This document shows positions 45,328 through 55,144 of a DNA stretch of 64,000 bases, piece by piece (position 1 is the first letter of the stretch; each line of letters opens with the position of its first letter). The stretch spans positions 608,607 to 672,606 of the forward strand of contig NZ_JACAPG010000002.1 in assembly GCF_013385825.1 (NCBI RefSeq), given 5' to 3'. A program made the translations under genes and the position numbers. Under the pieces are notes generated by a model. The model had not been told where the DNA came from. It did no database searches and saw only the letters and a program-made list of their open reading frames with translations. This DNA comes from Pseudomonas reactans. Lineage in GTDB: Bacteria; Pseudomonadota; Gammaproteobacteria; Pseudomonadales; Pseudomonadaceae.

Positions 45328-46773
45328 TTAGCGCCCGGCGGTTTGCAGCGGGTACACCGATTCCCAGCCTCCGCCCAACGCTTTGTACAGGCCAACCATC
45401 GCCAACGACACGCCGGTCGAGCTTTCCACCCACTGCTCTTGCGTAGCCAGCAATGCGCTTTGCACGGTGAGCACGTTGACGAAATCCACCACGCCTTCAA
45501 CGTACTGCTGCTGCGCGGTGCGCAGGGCAATCTGGTTCTGACGCACGGCTTCGGCGAGGCTGTCACGACGCAGCTGGCTGGCGTTGTAGCGGGTCAGTTG
45601 GTCATCGATTTCATGCCAGGCCCGCAGCACGGTTTGCTGGTACGCCAGCGCTGCTTCCTGTTGCTGGGCTTCGCGCAGATTCAACATGCCTTGTAACCGT
45701 CCGCCGTTGAACAACGGCAAGCTGAATTGCGGGCCGAACGCAAACGCGCGGGAACCCCAGGAACCGAAATCCGAGAGCTGCATGGCCTGGGAGCCAAGGC
45801 TGCCGGACAAAGTGATGCGTGGGTAGAAATCGCCCTTGGCCACACCGATGCTCGCAGTGGCGGCGTGCAAACGCGCCTCGGCCTGGCGGATATCCGGACG
45901 ACGCTTAGCCAGCTCCGAAGGCAGGCCAATCGCGACTTGACGCTGGGTTTGCGGCACGGCGGCGTCTTTGGACAACTGCGCGTGCAAGGCTTGCGGCGGC
46001 TCGCCCATCAACAGACTGAGGGCGTTGATGAGTTGGTCTTGGCGCTGTTGCAGATCGGGCAGGCGCGCTTCGATGGCGGCGACTTGAGCGGCAGCTTCCG
46101 CCACGTCCAGGTCCGTGGCCACACCGTCAGCCAGGCGCAACTGCGACAGTTTGAGGCTGTGGCGAGCGACATCGAGGTTCTGCTCGGTAACGGCGCGGGT
46201 GTTCTGCACGCCGCGCAGTTGGATATAGTCCTGGGCGGTCTCGGCGAGTACCGACAACAGCACGGCGCGCCGATCGTTTTCGGCCACTTGTAGGGTGGCG
46301 TCGGCGGCTTCGGTTTCGCGTTTAACGCGGCCCCAGAAATCCAGCTCCCAGGAGGCCGAGAAGCCCATGTCCCACTGGTTGAACGCCGAACGGCCATTGT
46401 TGCCGGACGGGTCGCTCAAACCTTTGCCGCTGTTGCGTTGGCGCAGGTAATCACCGTTGGCATTGACGTTCGGATAACGCTCGGCGGTGGTCACCTGACG
46501 CACGGCGCGGCTTTGTTGCAGGCGGCTGCTGGCCAGTTTCAGGTCGAGGTTATCGGTGAGCGCGCGGCGTGTAAGCGCCGAGAGTTGTGCGTCCTGGAAC
46601 ACATCCCACCAGCGTTCCTGCAATGGGTCGCTGACCGCACGGCTGGCGGCCAAGCGGCCCTGGGGTTCGCTCCATTGGGTCACTTGCGGGCTCTGGGGCG
46701 TGTGAAAGTCCGGGCCGACCGTGCAGGCGCTCAGGCTGATGAGACTCAAGGTGAGCCAGGCAACTCGCTTCAT
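45328..46773 (-). CDS. NodT-family outer-membrane efflux lipoprotein, MFS pump partner
   Basis: A 481-residue lipoprotein (WLTLSLISLSAC, Cys about 16) with the two OEP repeats (WWDVFQDAQLSALTRRALTDN; LHAATASIGVAKGDFYPRITL). It would form the TolC-like channel of the EmrAB-type pump encoded just upstream. It overlaps the membrane-fusion gene by four bases. It differs clearly from the NodT protein at 29268 and serves a different pump class. Confidence 0.9.
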   Translation of the reverse strand: MKRVAWLTLSLISLSACTVGPDFHTPQSPQVTQWSEPQGRLAASRAVSDPLQERWWDVFQDAQLSALTRRALTDNLDLKLASSRLQQSRAVRQVTTAERYPNVNANGDYLRQRNSGKGLSDPSGNNGRSAFNQWDMGFSASWELDFWGRVKRETEAADATLQVAENDRRAVLLSVLAETAQDYIQLRGVQNTRAVTEQNLDVARHSLKLSQLRLADGVATDLDVAEAAAQVAAIEARLPDLQQRQDQLINALSLLMGEPPQALHAQLSKDAAVPQTQRQVAIGLPSELAKRRPDIRQAEARLHAATASIGVAKGDFYPRITLSGSLGSQAMQLSDFGSWGSRAFAFGPQFSLPLFNGGRLQGMLNLREAQQQEAALAYQQTVLRAWHEIDDQLTRYNASQLRRDSLAEAVRQNQIALRTAQQQYVEGVVDFVNVLTVQSALLATQEQWVESSTGVSLAMVGLYKALGGGWESVYPLQTAGR

Positions 46774-47828
46774 TGCTGGGCCACCTCATGCTGCTGCGCG
46801 GCCGGCGAGGTGTCGACGCTGGCTTCCACCGACATGCCAACCCGCAGGCGCTCGATGTGCGCCTGATTGGGTTCAAGGACGATCTTCACCGGAATGCGCT
46901 GCACCACCTTGGTGAAGTTGCCGGTGGCGTTGTCCGGCTTGACCGAGGCAAACGTCACGCCCGTCGCGGGCGCGAGGCTCTCCAGATGACCGTTGAGCAA
47001 TTCACCGTCGAGGCTGTCGACACGCACCTGCACGGCTTGGCCAGCATGCATATGGGAGAGCTGGGTTTCCTGGAAGTTGGCCACCACGTAGGCCTCTTCC
47101 AACGGCACGACCGCGAGGATCTTGCTGCCCGGCGTCACATAGGCGCCGACCCGCACCGCACGCTCGCCGACCATGCCGTCCACCGGCGCGACGATGCGCG
47201 TGTACGACAGTTGAAAACTGGCCAGTTCCAACGCAGCTTGGGCACGTTTGAGCCCACCCTCGGCGGCATCGCGCTGGGCGGTGAGGATTTCCACTTGCTT
47301 GCGTTCCGCCGCCAGCACGGCTGTGGCATTCGCCAGGCGCGCGGTGGCCTGGTCGATACGGGTCTTGGCTTGCTGAGCGTTCTGCACGGTGCCGGCGCCG
47401 ACTCCGGCGAGGTGGTTGTAGCGGTTCAACTCGTGCTCGGCGAAGGCCATTTCGGCGCGATCTGCCGCGACGGTGGCCTGGGCCTGGGCGATGACCGAAC
47501 TTTGCCGCTCCAGGGTCGCCGTGGCGTTTTTCAGTTGGGCCTGGGCCACCAAGGTATCGGCGTCGGCAGCCTGGGCGGCGGCGCGAAAATCGCGGTCGTC
47601 GATCAGCGCCAGCAGTTGCCCGGCCTTGACGCGCTGGTTGTCTTCCACCAGCACTTCCTTGATAAAGCCCGCCACACGCGGCGCTACCAGGGTGAAGTCA
47701 GCGGCGACGAAGGCGTCGTTGGTGGTCTGGCGTTTGCTGCCCAGCACGCCCGGCGCGATCAGGTACACCAGCATGCCGACGGCAAATACGGCGATGACGG
47801 AGACGGCTATTTTGTCTTTACGTTTCAT
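46770..47828 (-). CDS. HlyD-family membrane fusion protein (EmrA-like)
   Basis: A 352-residue protein with one N-terminal membrane helix (IAVSVIAVFAVGMLVYLIA). The lipoyl parts (VLVEDNQRVKAGQLLALIDD; YTRIVAPVDGMVGERAVRVG) surround a long coiled-coil hairpin (AKTRIDQATARLANATAVLA). A C-terminal barrel (MHAGQAVQVRVDSLDGELL) ends the protein. This is the EmrA layout. It bridges the MFS pump and the outer-membrane channel. It lies 15 bases after the pump gene. Confidence 0.92.
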   Translation of the reverse strand: MKRKDKIAVSVIAVFAVGMLVYLIAPGVLGSKRQTTNDAFVAADFTLVAPRVAGFIKEVLVEDNQRVKAGQLLALIDDRDFRAAAQAADADTLVAQAQLKNATATLERQSSVIAQAQATVAADRAEMAFAEHELNRYNHLAGVGAGTVQNAQQAKTRIDQATARLANATAVLAAERKQVEILTAQRDAAEGGLKRAQAALELASFQLSYTRIVAPVDGMVGERAVRVGAYVTPGSKILAVVPLEEAYVVANFQETQLSHMHAGQAVQVRVDSLDGELLNGHLESLAPATGVTFASVKPDNATGNFTKVVQRIPVKIVLEPNQAHIERLRVGMSVEASVDTSPAAQQHEVAQQ

Positions 47829-47843
47829 GAACAGTCCTTTCTA

Positions 47844-49379
47844 TCAGGTCGGTGCGCGAGGCGGAAAAATCCGCGTGGGCATCCAGAAAATCAGCAGGAT
47901 CAACGCCACCGCGACCGCAGCCATGACGTAATACAGATCCGAAGAAGTCAGCACCACGGCCTGCTCGTGCAGGCGGTGCGCCAGGCCTGGCGCGTCGCCG
48001 TCGACCAAAGGGGAGTTGCCCAGGCGATCCACCAACATGGTCGAGTGGAAGTGCAGGCGTTGGGTGGTCAAGGTATCGAGCACGCCGGTAGCAATCACGG
48101 CGGCCAGGCCCTTGATGGTGTTGAACCAGGCGGAGGCGAATGGGCCGTCCATGGGCTGGATGCTGCCGGTGGAGAGCATCAGCAGCGGCAACACGGCCAT
48201 CGGTTGTCCGAAAATCTGCAGCAGGTACAAGCCATAGAAATCGTCGCGAATCCACTCTGAGGTCAGGTGCGCGCTGCCTACGCAGCACAACACCAGCATA
48301 CCCAGGCCGATCCCCAGCACCCAGCGGCAATCGACCCACCGCAGGTTGCACAGCGCCGCCACCAGCGGCAGCGCGATCAACTGTGGGATCGCCATCAGCA
48401 GCATCACCGGCGCGGTTTGCAGCGGCCGGTAACCCTGGACCTGGGCGAGGAAGCTCGACGGGATGATGATCACCGAGGTCAGCACCATCAGCACACCCGC
48501 CAGCACAATCAACGCGAACGACAGGTTGCGCAGGCCGAGCATCTGCAGGTTGAAGAACGGGATCGGCTGCGACCATTCATTCACCATGAACAGCACCAGC
48601 AATAGGCTGCCGCCACACAGCAGGAAGGTGATCAGGCCCGACTCGAACCAGTCCAGCCGGTTGCCTTGCAGGATGCCGATGACCAGCATGCAGATCGCCG
48701 GGAAGCCCAGCAGCAAGCCACGCCAGTTGAACTGCTTGAAGCGCTCCAGGCGCAGCGGGTCCTGCGGCAGCCCGTAGGCCACGGCGACCATGGCCAGCAG
48801 GCACGGCGCGACGATCTGCCAGAACGCCCACTGCCAGCCGACATACTCGGTCCACAGCGCCGCCAGGGGCGTGCCTAGGCTCGGGCCGAAGGTGGCCGTG
48901 AGCGCGTAGCCGGCCAGGCCGTACAGCTTGACGTTGGCCGGCAGGAAACGCAGGGCCACGGTCATCAGCATCGGCGGCAGCGCACCACCGGCCAGGCCTT
49001 GCACGGTGCGCAGCACCAACAGGCTTTCGTAGTTCGGCGCAAACGGACACAGGATGCCGAGCACAGTGAACAGTCCGATGGCGCACAGCGTGAAGCGACG
49101 TAGCGAAAAGGTCACCGAACACCAGGGCGCAAACGCCATGGCCGCCACGGAAGTCGCGGTGTAAGCCGCGACCAGCCAAGTGCCTTCGTCAAAGCCAATG
49201 TACAGCGCACCACGGATATCCGCGAGGGCCACCTTGGTGACCATCTCATTGAGGCCGGAGACCAGCACCGCCAGCAACACGCCGACCAACCCGATGATGA
49301 TGCGCGGGCCGAATACGGGTGGGGTCATGGCAGTGGGTTTGGCTGCGGCCGCAAGGGTGGGGGCAGCGAGGGAGGTCAT
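47844..49379 (-). CDS. DHA2-family MFS efflux permease (EmrB-like)
   Basis: A 511-residue protein with about 14 membrane segments, typical of the DHA2 family. Family elements include NEMVTKVALADIRGALYIGFDE near TM1, and the motif C-like GYALTATFGPSLGTPLAALW in TM5. It would export hydrophobic toxic compounds by proton antiport. It is the first gene of the three-gene unit pump, adaptor, channel. The LysR gene just upstream on the same strand may regulate it. Confidence 0.92.
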   Translation of the reverse strand: MTSLAAPTLAAAAKPTAMTPPVFGPRIIIGLVGVLLAVLVSGLNEMVTKVALADIRGALYIGFDEGTWLVAAYTATSVAAMAFAPWCSVTFSLRRFTLCAIGLFTVLGILCPFAPNYESLLVLRTVQGLAGGALPPMLMTVALRFLPANVKLYGLAGYALTATFGPSLGTPLAALWTEYVGWQWAFWQIVAPCLLAMVAVAYGLPQDPLRLERFKQFNWRGLLLGFPAICMLVIGILQGNRLDWFESGLITFLLCGGSLLLVLFMVNEWSQPIPFFNLQMLGLRNLSFALIVLAGVLMVLTSVIIIPSSFLAQVQGYRPLQTAPVMLLMAIPQLIALPLVAALCNLRWVDCRWVLGIGLGMLVLCCVGSAHLTSEWIRDDFYGLYLLQIFGQPMAVLPLLMLSTGSIQPMDGPFASAWFNTIKGLAAVIATGVLDTLTTQRLHFHSTMLVDRLGNSPLVDGDAPGLAHRLHEQAVVLTSSDLYYVMAAVAVALILLIFWMPTRIFPPRAPT

Positions 49380-49481
49380 GAACAGGTAACTCGGAATGTT
49401 AAATACCCGAGCAGTTTAATCAGGCACACACATGACAAAAAGTTACTTGTTGGCAGGATATAAGTGCATCAGACGCAACGA

Positions 49482-50402
49482 TCAGACGGGCTGCGCTTCG
49501 AGCCACGTAGCGTGGCAACTCTCGCGCATGGTCTCGCGCAGCCATTTATGGGCAGGGTCTTTGTCGAATCGCGGGTGCCAGGACTGGGCCAAGACCAGCG
49601 TCGGCAGGGAGATCGGTAACGCGAACGACCGCAGGGGCAGCTTCAGGCGATTGGCGCTCAACAGCGCTTCCTTGGGCACCGGCAGCAGCAGGTCGGAATC
49701 GGGCAGCATGAACATCGCGCCGTGAAAACCGGGGGCGATCATCGCCACGCGGCGTTCAAGGCCCTGGGCATTCAACGCGGTGTCGATCGGCCCACGGGCA
49801 ATGCCGCGCCGCGAGATGCTGATGTGGGAATAGCTGGCAAAACGTGCGGCGGTGATTTCTTCGTCGAACAACGGATGATCTTCCCGCGCCAAGCCGACGA
49901 AGGTGGTGGAGAACAGGTTCTGCACCTTCACTTCGGGGGTGACCGGCATTGTGTTGCTCACGCGCAAATCCAACCGGCCTTCACGCAGGGCTTCGTCGTC
50001 GGTGTCGCCCTCGGGCACGAAGCACAGCTCGCACAATGGCGCCATGCGCTCCATGGTGTCGAACAGGCGACCGCCGTACACGCCGATGAAAAAGTCATTG
50101 GCGCGCACGCTGAAGCGACGGCGCAATGTACTCAAATCCACTTGGTCCGCCGAACGGAACAGCAGCGCCGCCTGTTCCACCACGTTGCGCACCTGGCCTT
50201 GCAACTGCAAGGCTTTGGGCGTCGGCACCAGTCCGCGACCGGCGCGCACCAGGATCGGGTCGCCGACGGCTTCGCGGATACGCGTAAGAGTGCGGCTCAT
50301 GGCCGCCGGGCTGAGGTTCATGCGGCGCGCGGCGCCAACCACACTGCCCTCGTCGAGCAACGCGTCGAGGGCGACCAGCAGGTTCATGTCCGGTAGTTGC
50401 AT
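49482..50402 (-). CDS. LysR-type transcriptional regulator
   Basis: A 306-residue regulator from the ATG at 50402 (a GTG lies three codons earlier). The N-terminal helix-turn-helix is recognisable: MNLLVALDALLDEGSVVGAA, RRMNLSPAAMSRTLTRIREA. A PBP2-like effector domain follows (about 95-300). It lies about 100 bases upstream of the MFS pump operon on the same strand and may control it, although most LysR regulators are divergent from their targets. The ligand is unknown. Confidence 0.9.
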   Translation of the reverse strand: MQLPDMNLLVALDALLDEGSVVGAARRMNLSPAAMSRTLTRIREAVGDPILVRAGRGLVPTPKALQLQGQVRNVVEQAALLFRSADQVDLSTLRRRFSVRANDFFIGVYGGRLFDTMERMAPLCELCFVPEGDTDDEALREGRLDLRVSNTMPVTPEVKVQNLFSTTFVGLAREDHPLFDEEITAARFASYSHISISRRGIARGPIDTALNAQGLERRVAMIAPGFHGAMFMLPDSDLLLPVPKEALLSANRLKLPLRSFALPISLPTLVLAQSWHPRFDKDPAHKWLRETMRESCHATWLEAQPV

Positions 50403-50454
50403 GCCAAGCACTCGTGACCCATGGAGAGTGAACTGGGCGCAATCGTAGCAGGCT

Positions 50455-51081
50455 TTACAGGTAACGCTTCAAATTGCGCGGCAGGTAATCCGCGTAGGCG
50501 GCCTTGGGATGAGCCTGGCATTTGCGCACGATGTCCGGCAGGGAGTTTTCCAGTTCGTCGGCGCGCGTCAGGCCTTCGTTGTAATCGCTTTTGCCGCTCA
50601 ACGCCGGGAACATCACCGCCACCCGGGTAATGGCAAAGCTCTTCATCGCAATCAACGGCCGGGTGGGATGCTCACGACGGAACTGGCTGACTTCTTCCGT
50701 CAGTGCACTGCAGGATTGGTAGGTGGTTTGGGTGAAGGTCAGTTGAGTCGTTTCTTTCTTCGGTGGTTCGGGCGTGAAAATCATATCGTTCTGCGCGTCG
50801 AGCACCGCCGGCCGATCGGCACTGACCGTCCAAGGTTTGAAGCGCCAGAGTGTAGCCGCAGCCACGGCAGCCTCACCAAACGCCGGCTTGGTGGCGCTGA
50901 GCGCTTTGACATCGCTGACCGTACCGTCGTTGTGAATATTCAAGCTGATGCGTGCATGCCCTTGGCTGAAGGTCAGGTGACTGGGATAAAGCGGCTTGGG
51001 CATGCTGACCACCTCGGGCACAAACTCCGCGAAGACCGAGGTCGACAATAACAAGGCTGCTGCCAAGACAAAAAACCGCAT
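50455..51081 (-). CDS. Exported TonB C-terminal-like domain protein
   Basis: A 208-residue protein with a signal peptide (LAAALLLSTSVFA) rather than a membrane anchor. The mature N-terminal domain is TonB-C-like: PKPLYPSHLTFSQGHARISL, IHNDGTVSDVKALSATKPAF, AAATLWRFKPWTVSADR. A second helical region of about 100 residues containing Cys follows (TQTTYQSCSALTEEVSQF). TonB-like proteins energise receptors, but without an N-terminal anchor or Pro-rich spacer this one could not be classical TonB. It is a stand-alone gene. Confidence 0.7.
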   Translation of the reverse strand: MRFFVLAAALLLSTSVFAEFVPEVVSMPKPLYPSHLTFSQGHARISLNIHNDGTVSDVKALSATKPAFGEAAVAAATLWRFKPWTVSADRPAVLDAQNDMIFTPEPPKKETTQLTFTQTTYQSCSALTEEVSQFRREHPTRPLIAMKSFAITRVAVMFPALSGKSDYNEGLTRADELENSLPDIVRKCQAHPKAAYADYLPRNLKRYL

Positions 51082-51108
51082 CGTCGTAAATCCTTTTACC
51101 GGGTACGC

Positions 51109-51129
51109 CTGACGCCAGGGTGGCGTCAG
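51109..51129. terminator. Hairpin between the ABC operon and the TonB-like gene
   Basis: CTGACGCC (51109-51116) pairs with GGCGTCAG (51122-51129) around a five-base loop. It lies past the stop of the ABC permease gene on the minus strand. There is no T-run, so this is only a candidate terminator. Confidence 0.4.
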
Positions 51130-51180
51130 ATTCGGTCGGCATTATCGGGCTCACGTCGGGCAAAGAGCAATCATTCCTGT

Positions 51181-52029
51181 TTAGCGCTGCATCCCCCAAC
51201 GCTTCACGGTCAGGCGCTCAAAGGTGTCAAATACCAGGTTTTCCACGAGCAGTCCGATCAGGATCACCACCGCCAATCCGGCAAACACCTTGTCGGTGTA
51301 CAGCTCGTTGCGGTTCTGGAAGATGTACCACCCCAGGCCGCCCTTGCCGCTGGTGGCCCCAAACACCAACTCGGCGGCGATCAACGTGCGCCAGGCAAAT
51401 GCCCAGCCGATCTTGAGGCCTGCGAGGATCGACGGCAGTGCCGCCGGGATCAGGATGAACAGCACAAAACGCATGCCCTTGAGGCCATAGTTGCGCCCGG
51501 CCATGCGCAGGGTTTCAGACACGCCGAGAAACCCGGAATAGGTGTTGAGCGCCAGCGCCCACAACACCGAGTGCACCAGCACAAAGATCAGGCTGTTCTG
51601 CCCCAGGCCAAACCACAGCAGCGCCAGTGGCAGTAGCGCAATGGCCGGCAGCGGGTTGAACATCGACGTCAGGGTGCTCAGCAGATCGCGGCCCAGTTGG
51701 GTCGACACCGCCAAGGTGGTCAGGGCGAACGCCAGCACGATGCCGATCAGGTAACCCTTGATCAGCACCACCAGCGAAATGCTGACCTTGCTCAACAATT
51801 CGCCGCTGAGCAGGCCGTCGTACAGCGCGTGAAAGGTTTGCAGGAAGCTCGGCAACAACAGGTCGTTGTTCTGGTAGCGTGCAACGGCTTCCCAGAGAAT
51901 CGCGAGCACGATCAGGATCAGGCCCTTGCGCAGCCAGCCTTGTTGCCACAGGCGCTGACGTAGGGGCAGTTCGCGCTCCACAGGGACGCTGAGCAGCGGT
52001 TCTAGGGTAATTTCATATTCCTGGCGCAT
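51181..52029 (-). CDS. ABC transporter permease (TauC/SsuC-like)
   Basis: A 282-residue permease with about six membrane segments and the EAA loop: TSGKGGLGWYIFQNRNELYT and, before it, AGRNYGLKGMRFVLFILIPAALPSILAG. This is the sulfonate/nitrate/taurine importer type. It forms the inner-membrane channel for the binding protein and ATPase encoded upstream (11-base gap). The substrate is probably an organosulfonate, because a TauD-type dioxygenase gene heads the operon. Confidence 0.9.
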   Translation of the reverse strand: MRQEYEITLEPLLSVPVERELPLRQRLWQQGWLRKGLILIVLAILWEAVARYQNNDLLLPSFLQTFHALYDGLLSGELLSKVSISLVVLIKGYLIGIVLAFALTTLAVSTQLGRDLLSTLTSMFNPLPAIALLPLALLWFGLGQNSLIFVLVHSVLWALALNTYSGFLGVSETLRMAGRNYGLKGMRFVLFILIPAALPSILAGLKIGWAFAWRTLIAAELVFGATSGKGGLGWYIFQNRNELYTDKVFAGLAVVILIGLLVENLVFDTFERLTVKRWGMQR

Positions 52030-52040
52030 GGATGTTCCCC

Positions 52041-52892
52041 TTAATACGCGATGCGGATGTCAGCGAAACCCAACTCACGCTCGGCCTCGGGCGCCTCATC
52101 GAACAGCAAGCGATGAATGCGCCGCGCCGAGGCCTGGAATTCCACGCCGCCGAGGCTGTGCAGGTCGTATTGATGGCTGTGGATTTCGGCGCGCACGCGA
52201 CCCGGATGGGGCGACAGCAACAGGATGCGATTGCCCACCACCAGCGCCTCCTCGATGGAGTGGGTCACGAACAACAGGGTGAAGCGCACCTCTTCCCAGA
52301 GCAGCAGCAATTCTTCCTGCATCTTGCGCCGGGTCAGCGCGTCGAGGGCGGCGAAGGGTTCGTCCATCAGCAGGATTTTCGGCTGCATGGCCAAAGCACG
52401 GGCGATGGCGACACGGGCTTTCATCCCCCCGGACAGGGTGTGTGGGTAAGCGTCGGCAAAGGCGGTGAGCCCGACTTTGTCGAGGTAGTGCAGCGCGCGC
52501 TCTTCAGCTTCGGCGCGCTTCAAGGTTTTCGAGGCCAGCAGCGGAAACATCACGTTCTGTTTGACGGTTTTCCACGGTGGCAGCTGGTCGAATTCCTGGA
52601 ACACCACGATGCGGTCCGGGCCCGGTTGTTCGACCTTTTGCCCCAACAGGCGGATCTCGCCTTCGCAGGGCTTGATAAACCCGGCGATGGACTTGAGCAA
52701 CGTGGATTTGCCGCAGCCCGACGGGCCGAGCAGCACGTAGCGGTCAGCCGGGTCGATCTCGAAACTGACCTGGTGGGTGGCCCGCACCACGCGCTCCGGG
52801 GTGCGGTATTCCAGGCTGACGTGATCCACCGCCAGCAACGGGGCAGTGGTATGCAGGTTGCTAGCCGTGTGGCCTTGCAAGGGCGCGTTCAT
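52041..52892 (-). CDS. ABC transporter ATP-binding protein (TauB/SsuB-like)
   Basis: A 283-residue ATPase with the Walker A motif GPSGCGKST, Q-loop (VVFQEFDQLPPWKT), the ABC signature LSGGMKARVAIARALAM, Walker B ILLMDEPFAALD and the H-loop (FVTHSIEEALVVG). It drives the sulfonate-type importer. It begins one base before the binding-protein stop end and is tightly spaced with both neighbours. A C-terminal Gln/Arg tail of about 30 residues is longer than the minimal domain. Confidence 0.95.
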   Translation of the reverse strand: MNAPLQGHTASNLHTTAPLLAVDHVSLEYRTPERVVRATHQVSFEIDPADRYVLLGPSGCGKSTLLKSIAGFIKPCEGEIRLLGQKVEQPGPDRIVVFQEFDQLPPWKTVKQNVMFPLLASKTLKRAEAEERALHYLDKVGLTAFADAYPHTLSGGMKARVAIARALAMQPKILLMDEPFAALDALTRRKMQEELLLLWEEVRFTLLFVTHSIEEALVVGNRILLLSPHPGRVRAEIHSHQYDLHSLGGVEFQASARRIHRLLFDEAPEAERELGFADIRIAY

Positions 52893-52893
52893 C

Positions 52894-53919
52894 TCAACTT
52901 CCTTGCAGGGGCTTGGCGTCCTGGAAGAAGTAGTCCTTCCACGATTCAGGCTTGTGCTTGATGGCGCCGACGCGGTAGAGGAATTCCGCCAGCGGGTAGG
53001 TGTTTTTCGGCGTGACGCTGAATTCGAATTGCGGGTTGTCGATGATTTTCAGCAGCTCGGCGCGGTCGATCTTGGCCTTGGTCACACGGATGTAGGTATC
53101 GGCCGCCGCGCCTTTGTCGTTCTGGGCGAACTGCGCGGCTTCGCTCAACGCTTCCACGAACGCCTTGTAGGTTTTCGGGTTGTCGTTGCGGAATTTCTCA
53201 GTGGCGAACAGCACAGTCGGCGAGTTCGGGCCGAGCAGGTCGTAGGTGTTCAGCACCACATGCACGTTCGGATTGGCCAGGGCCTGGTCCTGGAACGGTG
53301 GGTTGGAAAAATGCCCGGTCAGCTCGGTGCCGCCGGCGATCAATGCTGCGGTGGCGTCAGGGTGAGGAACGGCGACGGTGTACTTGTCGAGGCGGTTGAA
53401 TTCCTTATCGCCCCACTGTTTGGCAGCGGCATATTGCAGGAAGCGCGACTGCACCGACACGCCCACCGCCGGCACGGCAATGCGGTCCTTCTCGGTGAAG
53501 TCGGCGATGGTCTTGACCTTGGGATTGTTGCTCACCAGGTAGTAAGGGAAGTTACCGAGGGACGCGACGGCCTTGACGTTCTGCTTGCCGTGAGTGCGAT
53601 CCCAGATAGTCAGCAGCGGGCCGACACCGGCACCGGCAATGTCAATGGAACCGGAGAGCAGCGCGTCATTGACGGCGGCGCCGCCGGAGAGCTGGGTCCA
53701 ATCGACCTTGATGTCGATGCCTTCCTGCTTGCCGTATTTTTCGATCAGGTTCTGGTCGCGCACTACGTTGAGCAACAGGTAAACAATGCCGAACTGTTCG
53801 GCGATACGGATCTCACCTTCGGCCTGCGCGGCCGAAGGTGCAACCAGGCTACCGGCCAACAGGCTGATACCCAGGCCGACAGTCGCGGCCAGTCGTGCGA
53901 ATGGAATGTTCCTGGACAT
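52894..53919 (-). CDS. ABC transporter substrate-binding protein (sulfonate/taurine type)
   Basis: A 341-residue periplasmic protein. The ATG at 53919 was chosen over the one at 53925 because GGAG is then nine bases away. It starts with a signal peptide (LGISLLAGSLVAPSAAQA). The mature part has NMT1/SsuA-type elements: GIVYLLLNVVRDQNLIEKYG, LSGGAAVNDALLSGSIDIAGA and the later YKAFVEALSEAAQF. It captures the substrate and delivers it to the permease. It lies 15 bases after the TauD gene. Confidence 0.9.
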   Translation of the reverse strand: MSRNIPFARLAATVGLGISLLAGSLVAPSAAQAEGEIRIAEQFGIVYLLLNVVRDQNLIEKYGKQEGIDIKVDWTQLSGGAAVNDALLSGSIDIAGAGVGPLLTIWDRTHGKQNVKAVASLGNFPYYLVSNNPKVKTIADFTEKDRIAVPAVGVSVQSRFLQYAAAKQWGDKEFNRLDKYTVAVPHPDATAALIAGGTELTGHFSNPPFQDQALANPNVHVVLNTYDLLGPNSPTVLFATEKFRNDNPKTYKAFVEALSEAAQFAQNDKGAAADTYIRVTKAKIDRAELLKIIDNPQFEFSVTPKNTYPLAEFLYRVGAIKHKPESWKDYFFQDAKPLQGS

Positions 53920-53933
53920 GGTCATGCTCCGAA

Positions 53934-54827
53934 TCAGAAAGGCGCGTCGCCCTGGATGGTGGTGCGAAACAGCTTGCGGCGCAGATGGCTCGGGCAACCG
54001 GCGGCCAGGTGGATCAGCGAGCGGTTGTCCCAGAACACCAGGTCATGGGGCTGCCATTGGTGGCGGTAGATGTTTTGCGGCAACACGCTGTGGGCGTAGA
54101 GTTGGGCCAGCAGGTCGCGGCTTTCGTCTTCCGGCAGGCCGACGATGCGCGTGGTGAAACCTTCGCTGACGAACAGTGCCTTGCGGCCGTTTTCTGGATG
54201 GGTGCGCACGATGGGGTGCACCACTTCGGCGACTTGGGCGAGCTGTTCGGGGGTCAATGTGGGGCGCCAGTTGCCTTCGAACTTGGTTTCGCTGTAGCGC
54301 GCGGTGTAGGAGTGCGCGGCGCTGCGGCCCTCAATTGCCCTGCGCAGGTGCTCGGGCAGTTGGTCCCAGGCCTTGTGCATATCGGCGAATAAGGTGTCGC
54401 CACCTTCAGAGGGCAACTCCTGGGCATGCAGCATCGAACCCAGGCTCGGCAGTTCTTTATAGGACAGGTCCGAGTGCCAGAACTTACCCGCGTCTCCCAG
54501 GCCGATGGACTGGCCGTTTTCGATGATGTTGGAGACGATCAGGATTTCCGGGTGGTTGGCCAGCAGGAACTGTTTGAGTACATGGATCTGCAGCACGCCA
54601 AAGCGGCGACTGAAGGCGATCTGCTGCTCGGGGGTGATACGCTGGTCGCGGAACACTACGACATGATGGTCCAGATGCGCGCGATGAATGCGCGCAAAAT
54701 CCTGGTCGTTGACCGGTCGCGACAAGTCCAGACCAATGATCTCGGCGCCGACACTGCCAGACAATGGACGAATCTCGAAGGTTTGGGCGGTAGCGGTCGC
54801 TGTTGGAACAGTAGAGGTGGCGGACAT
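53934..54827 (-). CDS. TauD/TfdA-family Fe(II)/2-oxoglutarate dioxygenase
   Basis: A 297-residue enzyme with the metal-binding HxD motif FWHSDLSY (about H118 and D120), the distal His in NRSLIHLAAG (about H273) and the 2-oxoglutarate-binding Arg near R284. The family uses 2-oxoglutarate and oxygen to hydroxylate a substrate, with release of sulfite in TauD itself. With the ABC importer behind it, the enzyme probably desulfonates the imported compound in the cytoplasm; the substrate could equally be a sulfate ester. It is the first gene of the operon. Confidence 0.9.
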   Translation of the reverse strand: MSATSTVPTATATAQTFEIRPLSGSVGAEIIGLDLSRPVNDQDFARIHRAHLDHHVVVFRDQRITPEQQIAFSRRFGVLQIHVLKQFLLANHPEILIVSNIIENGQSIGLGDAGKFWHSDLSYKELPSLGSMLHAQELPSEGGDTLFADMHKAWDQLPEHLRRAIEGRSAAHSYTARYSETKFEGNWRPTLTPEQLAQVAEVVHPIVRTHPENGRKALFVSEGFTTRIVGLPEDESRDLLAQLYAHSVLPQNIYRHQWQPHDLVFWDNRSLIHLAAGCPSHLRRKLFRTTIQGDAPF

Positions 54828-55115
54828 GAGGTCACTCCCGGTCAGACAGGAGAGTGACTTTATAGATATAAGAACGGCAATTTAAATACCGTTAGCGAAT
54901 ATCGATATACAGGAATGTGCCGCCCAATCCCGGATCGGCTGGCAACCGGGGGGAATAAACCGCAGAGGTAGAGTGTTCAATAGATAGGAACTGCTGTTGC
55001 CATTGACGGCTCTTAAGCAGGCTTGATGAACCTGACTGTGTAAGGCGGCATAAATGCAGGCTGTGGGCGCGGGGAGCGCGATGTTGAAACGCTTACAAGC
55101 CGAAACTGTGCCCGT

Positions 55116-55144
55116 TTGACAAGCTTACGGGCAGTCTCTAGTGT
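55116..55144 (+). promoter_or_regulatory. Candidate sigma-70 promoter of the GntR gene
   Basis: TTGACA (55116-55121) is followed after 17 bases by TAGTGT (55139-55144). The -35 is perfect; the -10 matches three of six. The -10 overlaps the palindrome beginning at 55141. Confidence 0.45.
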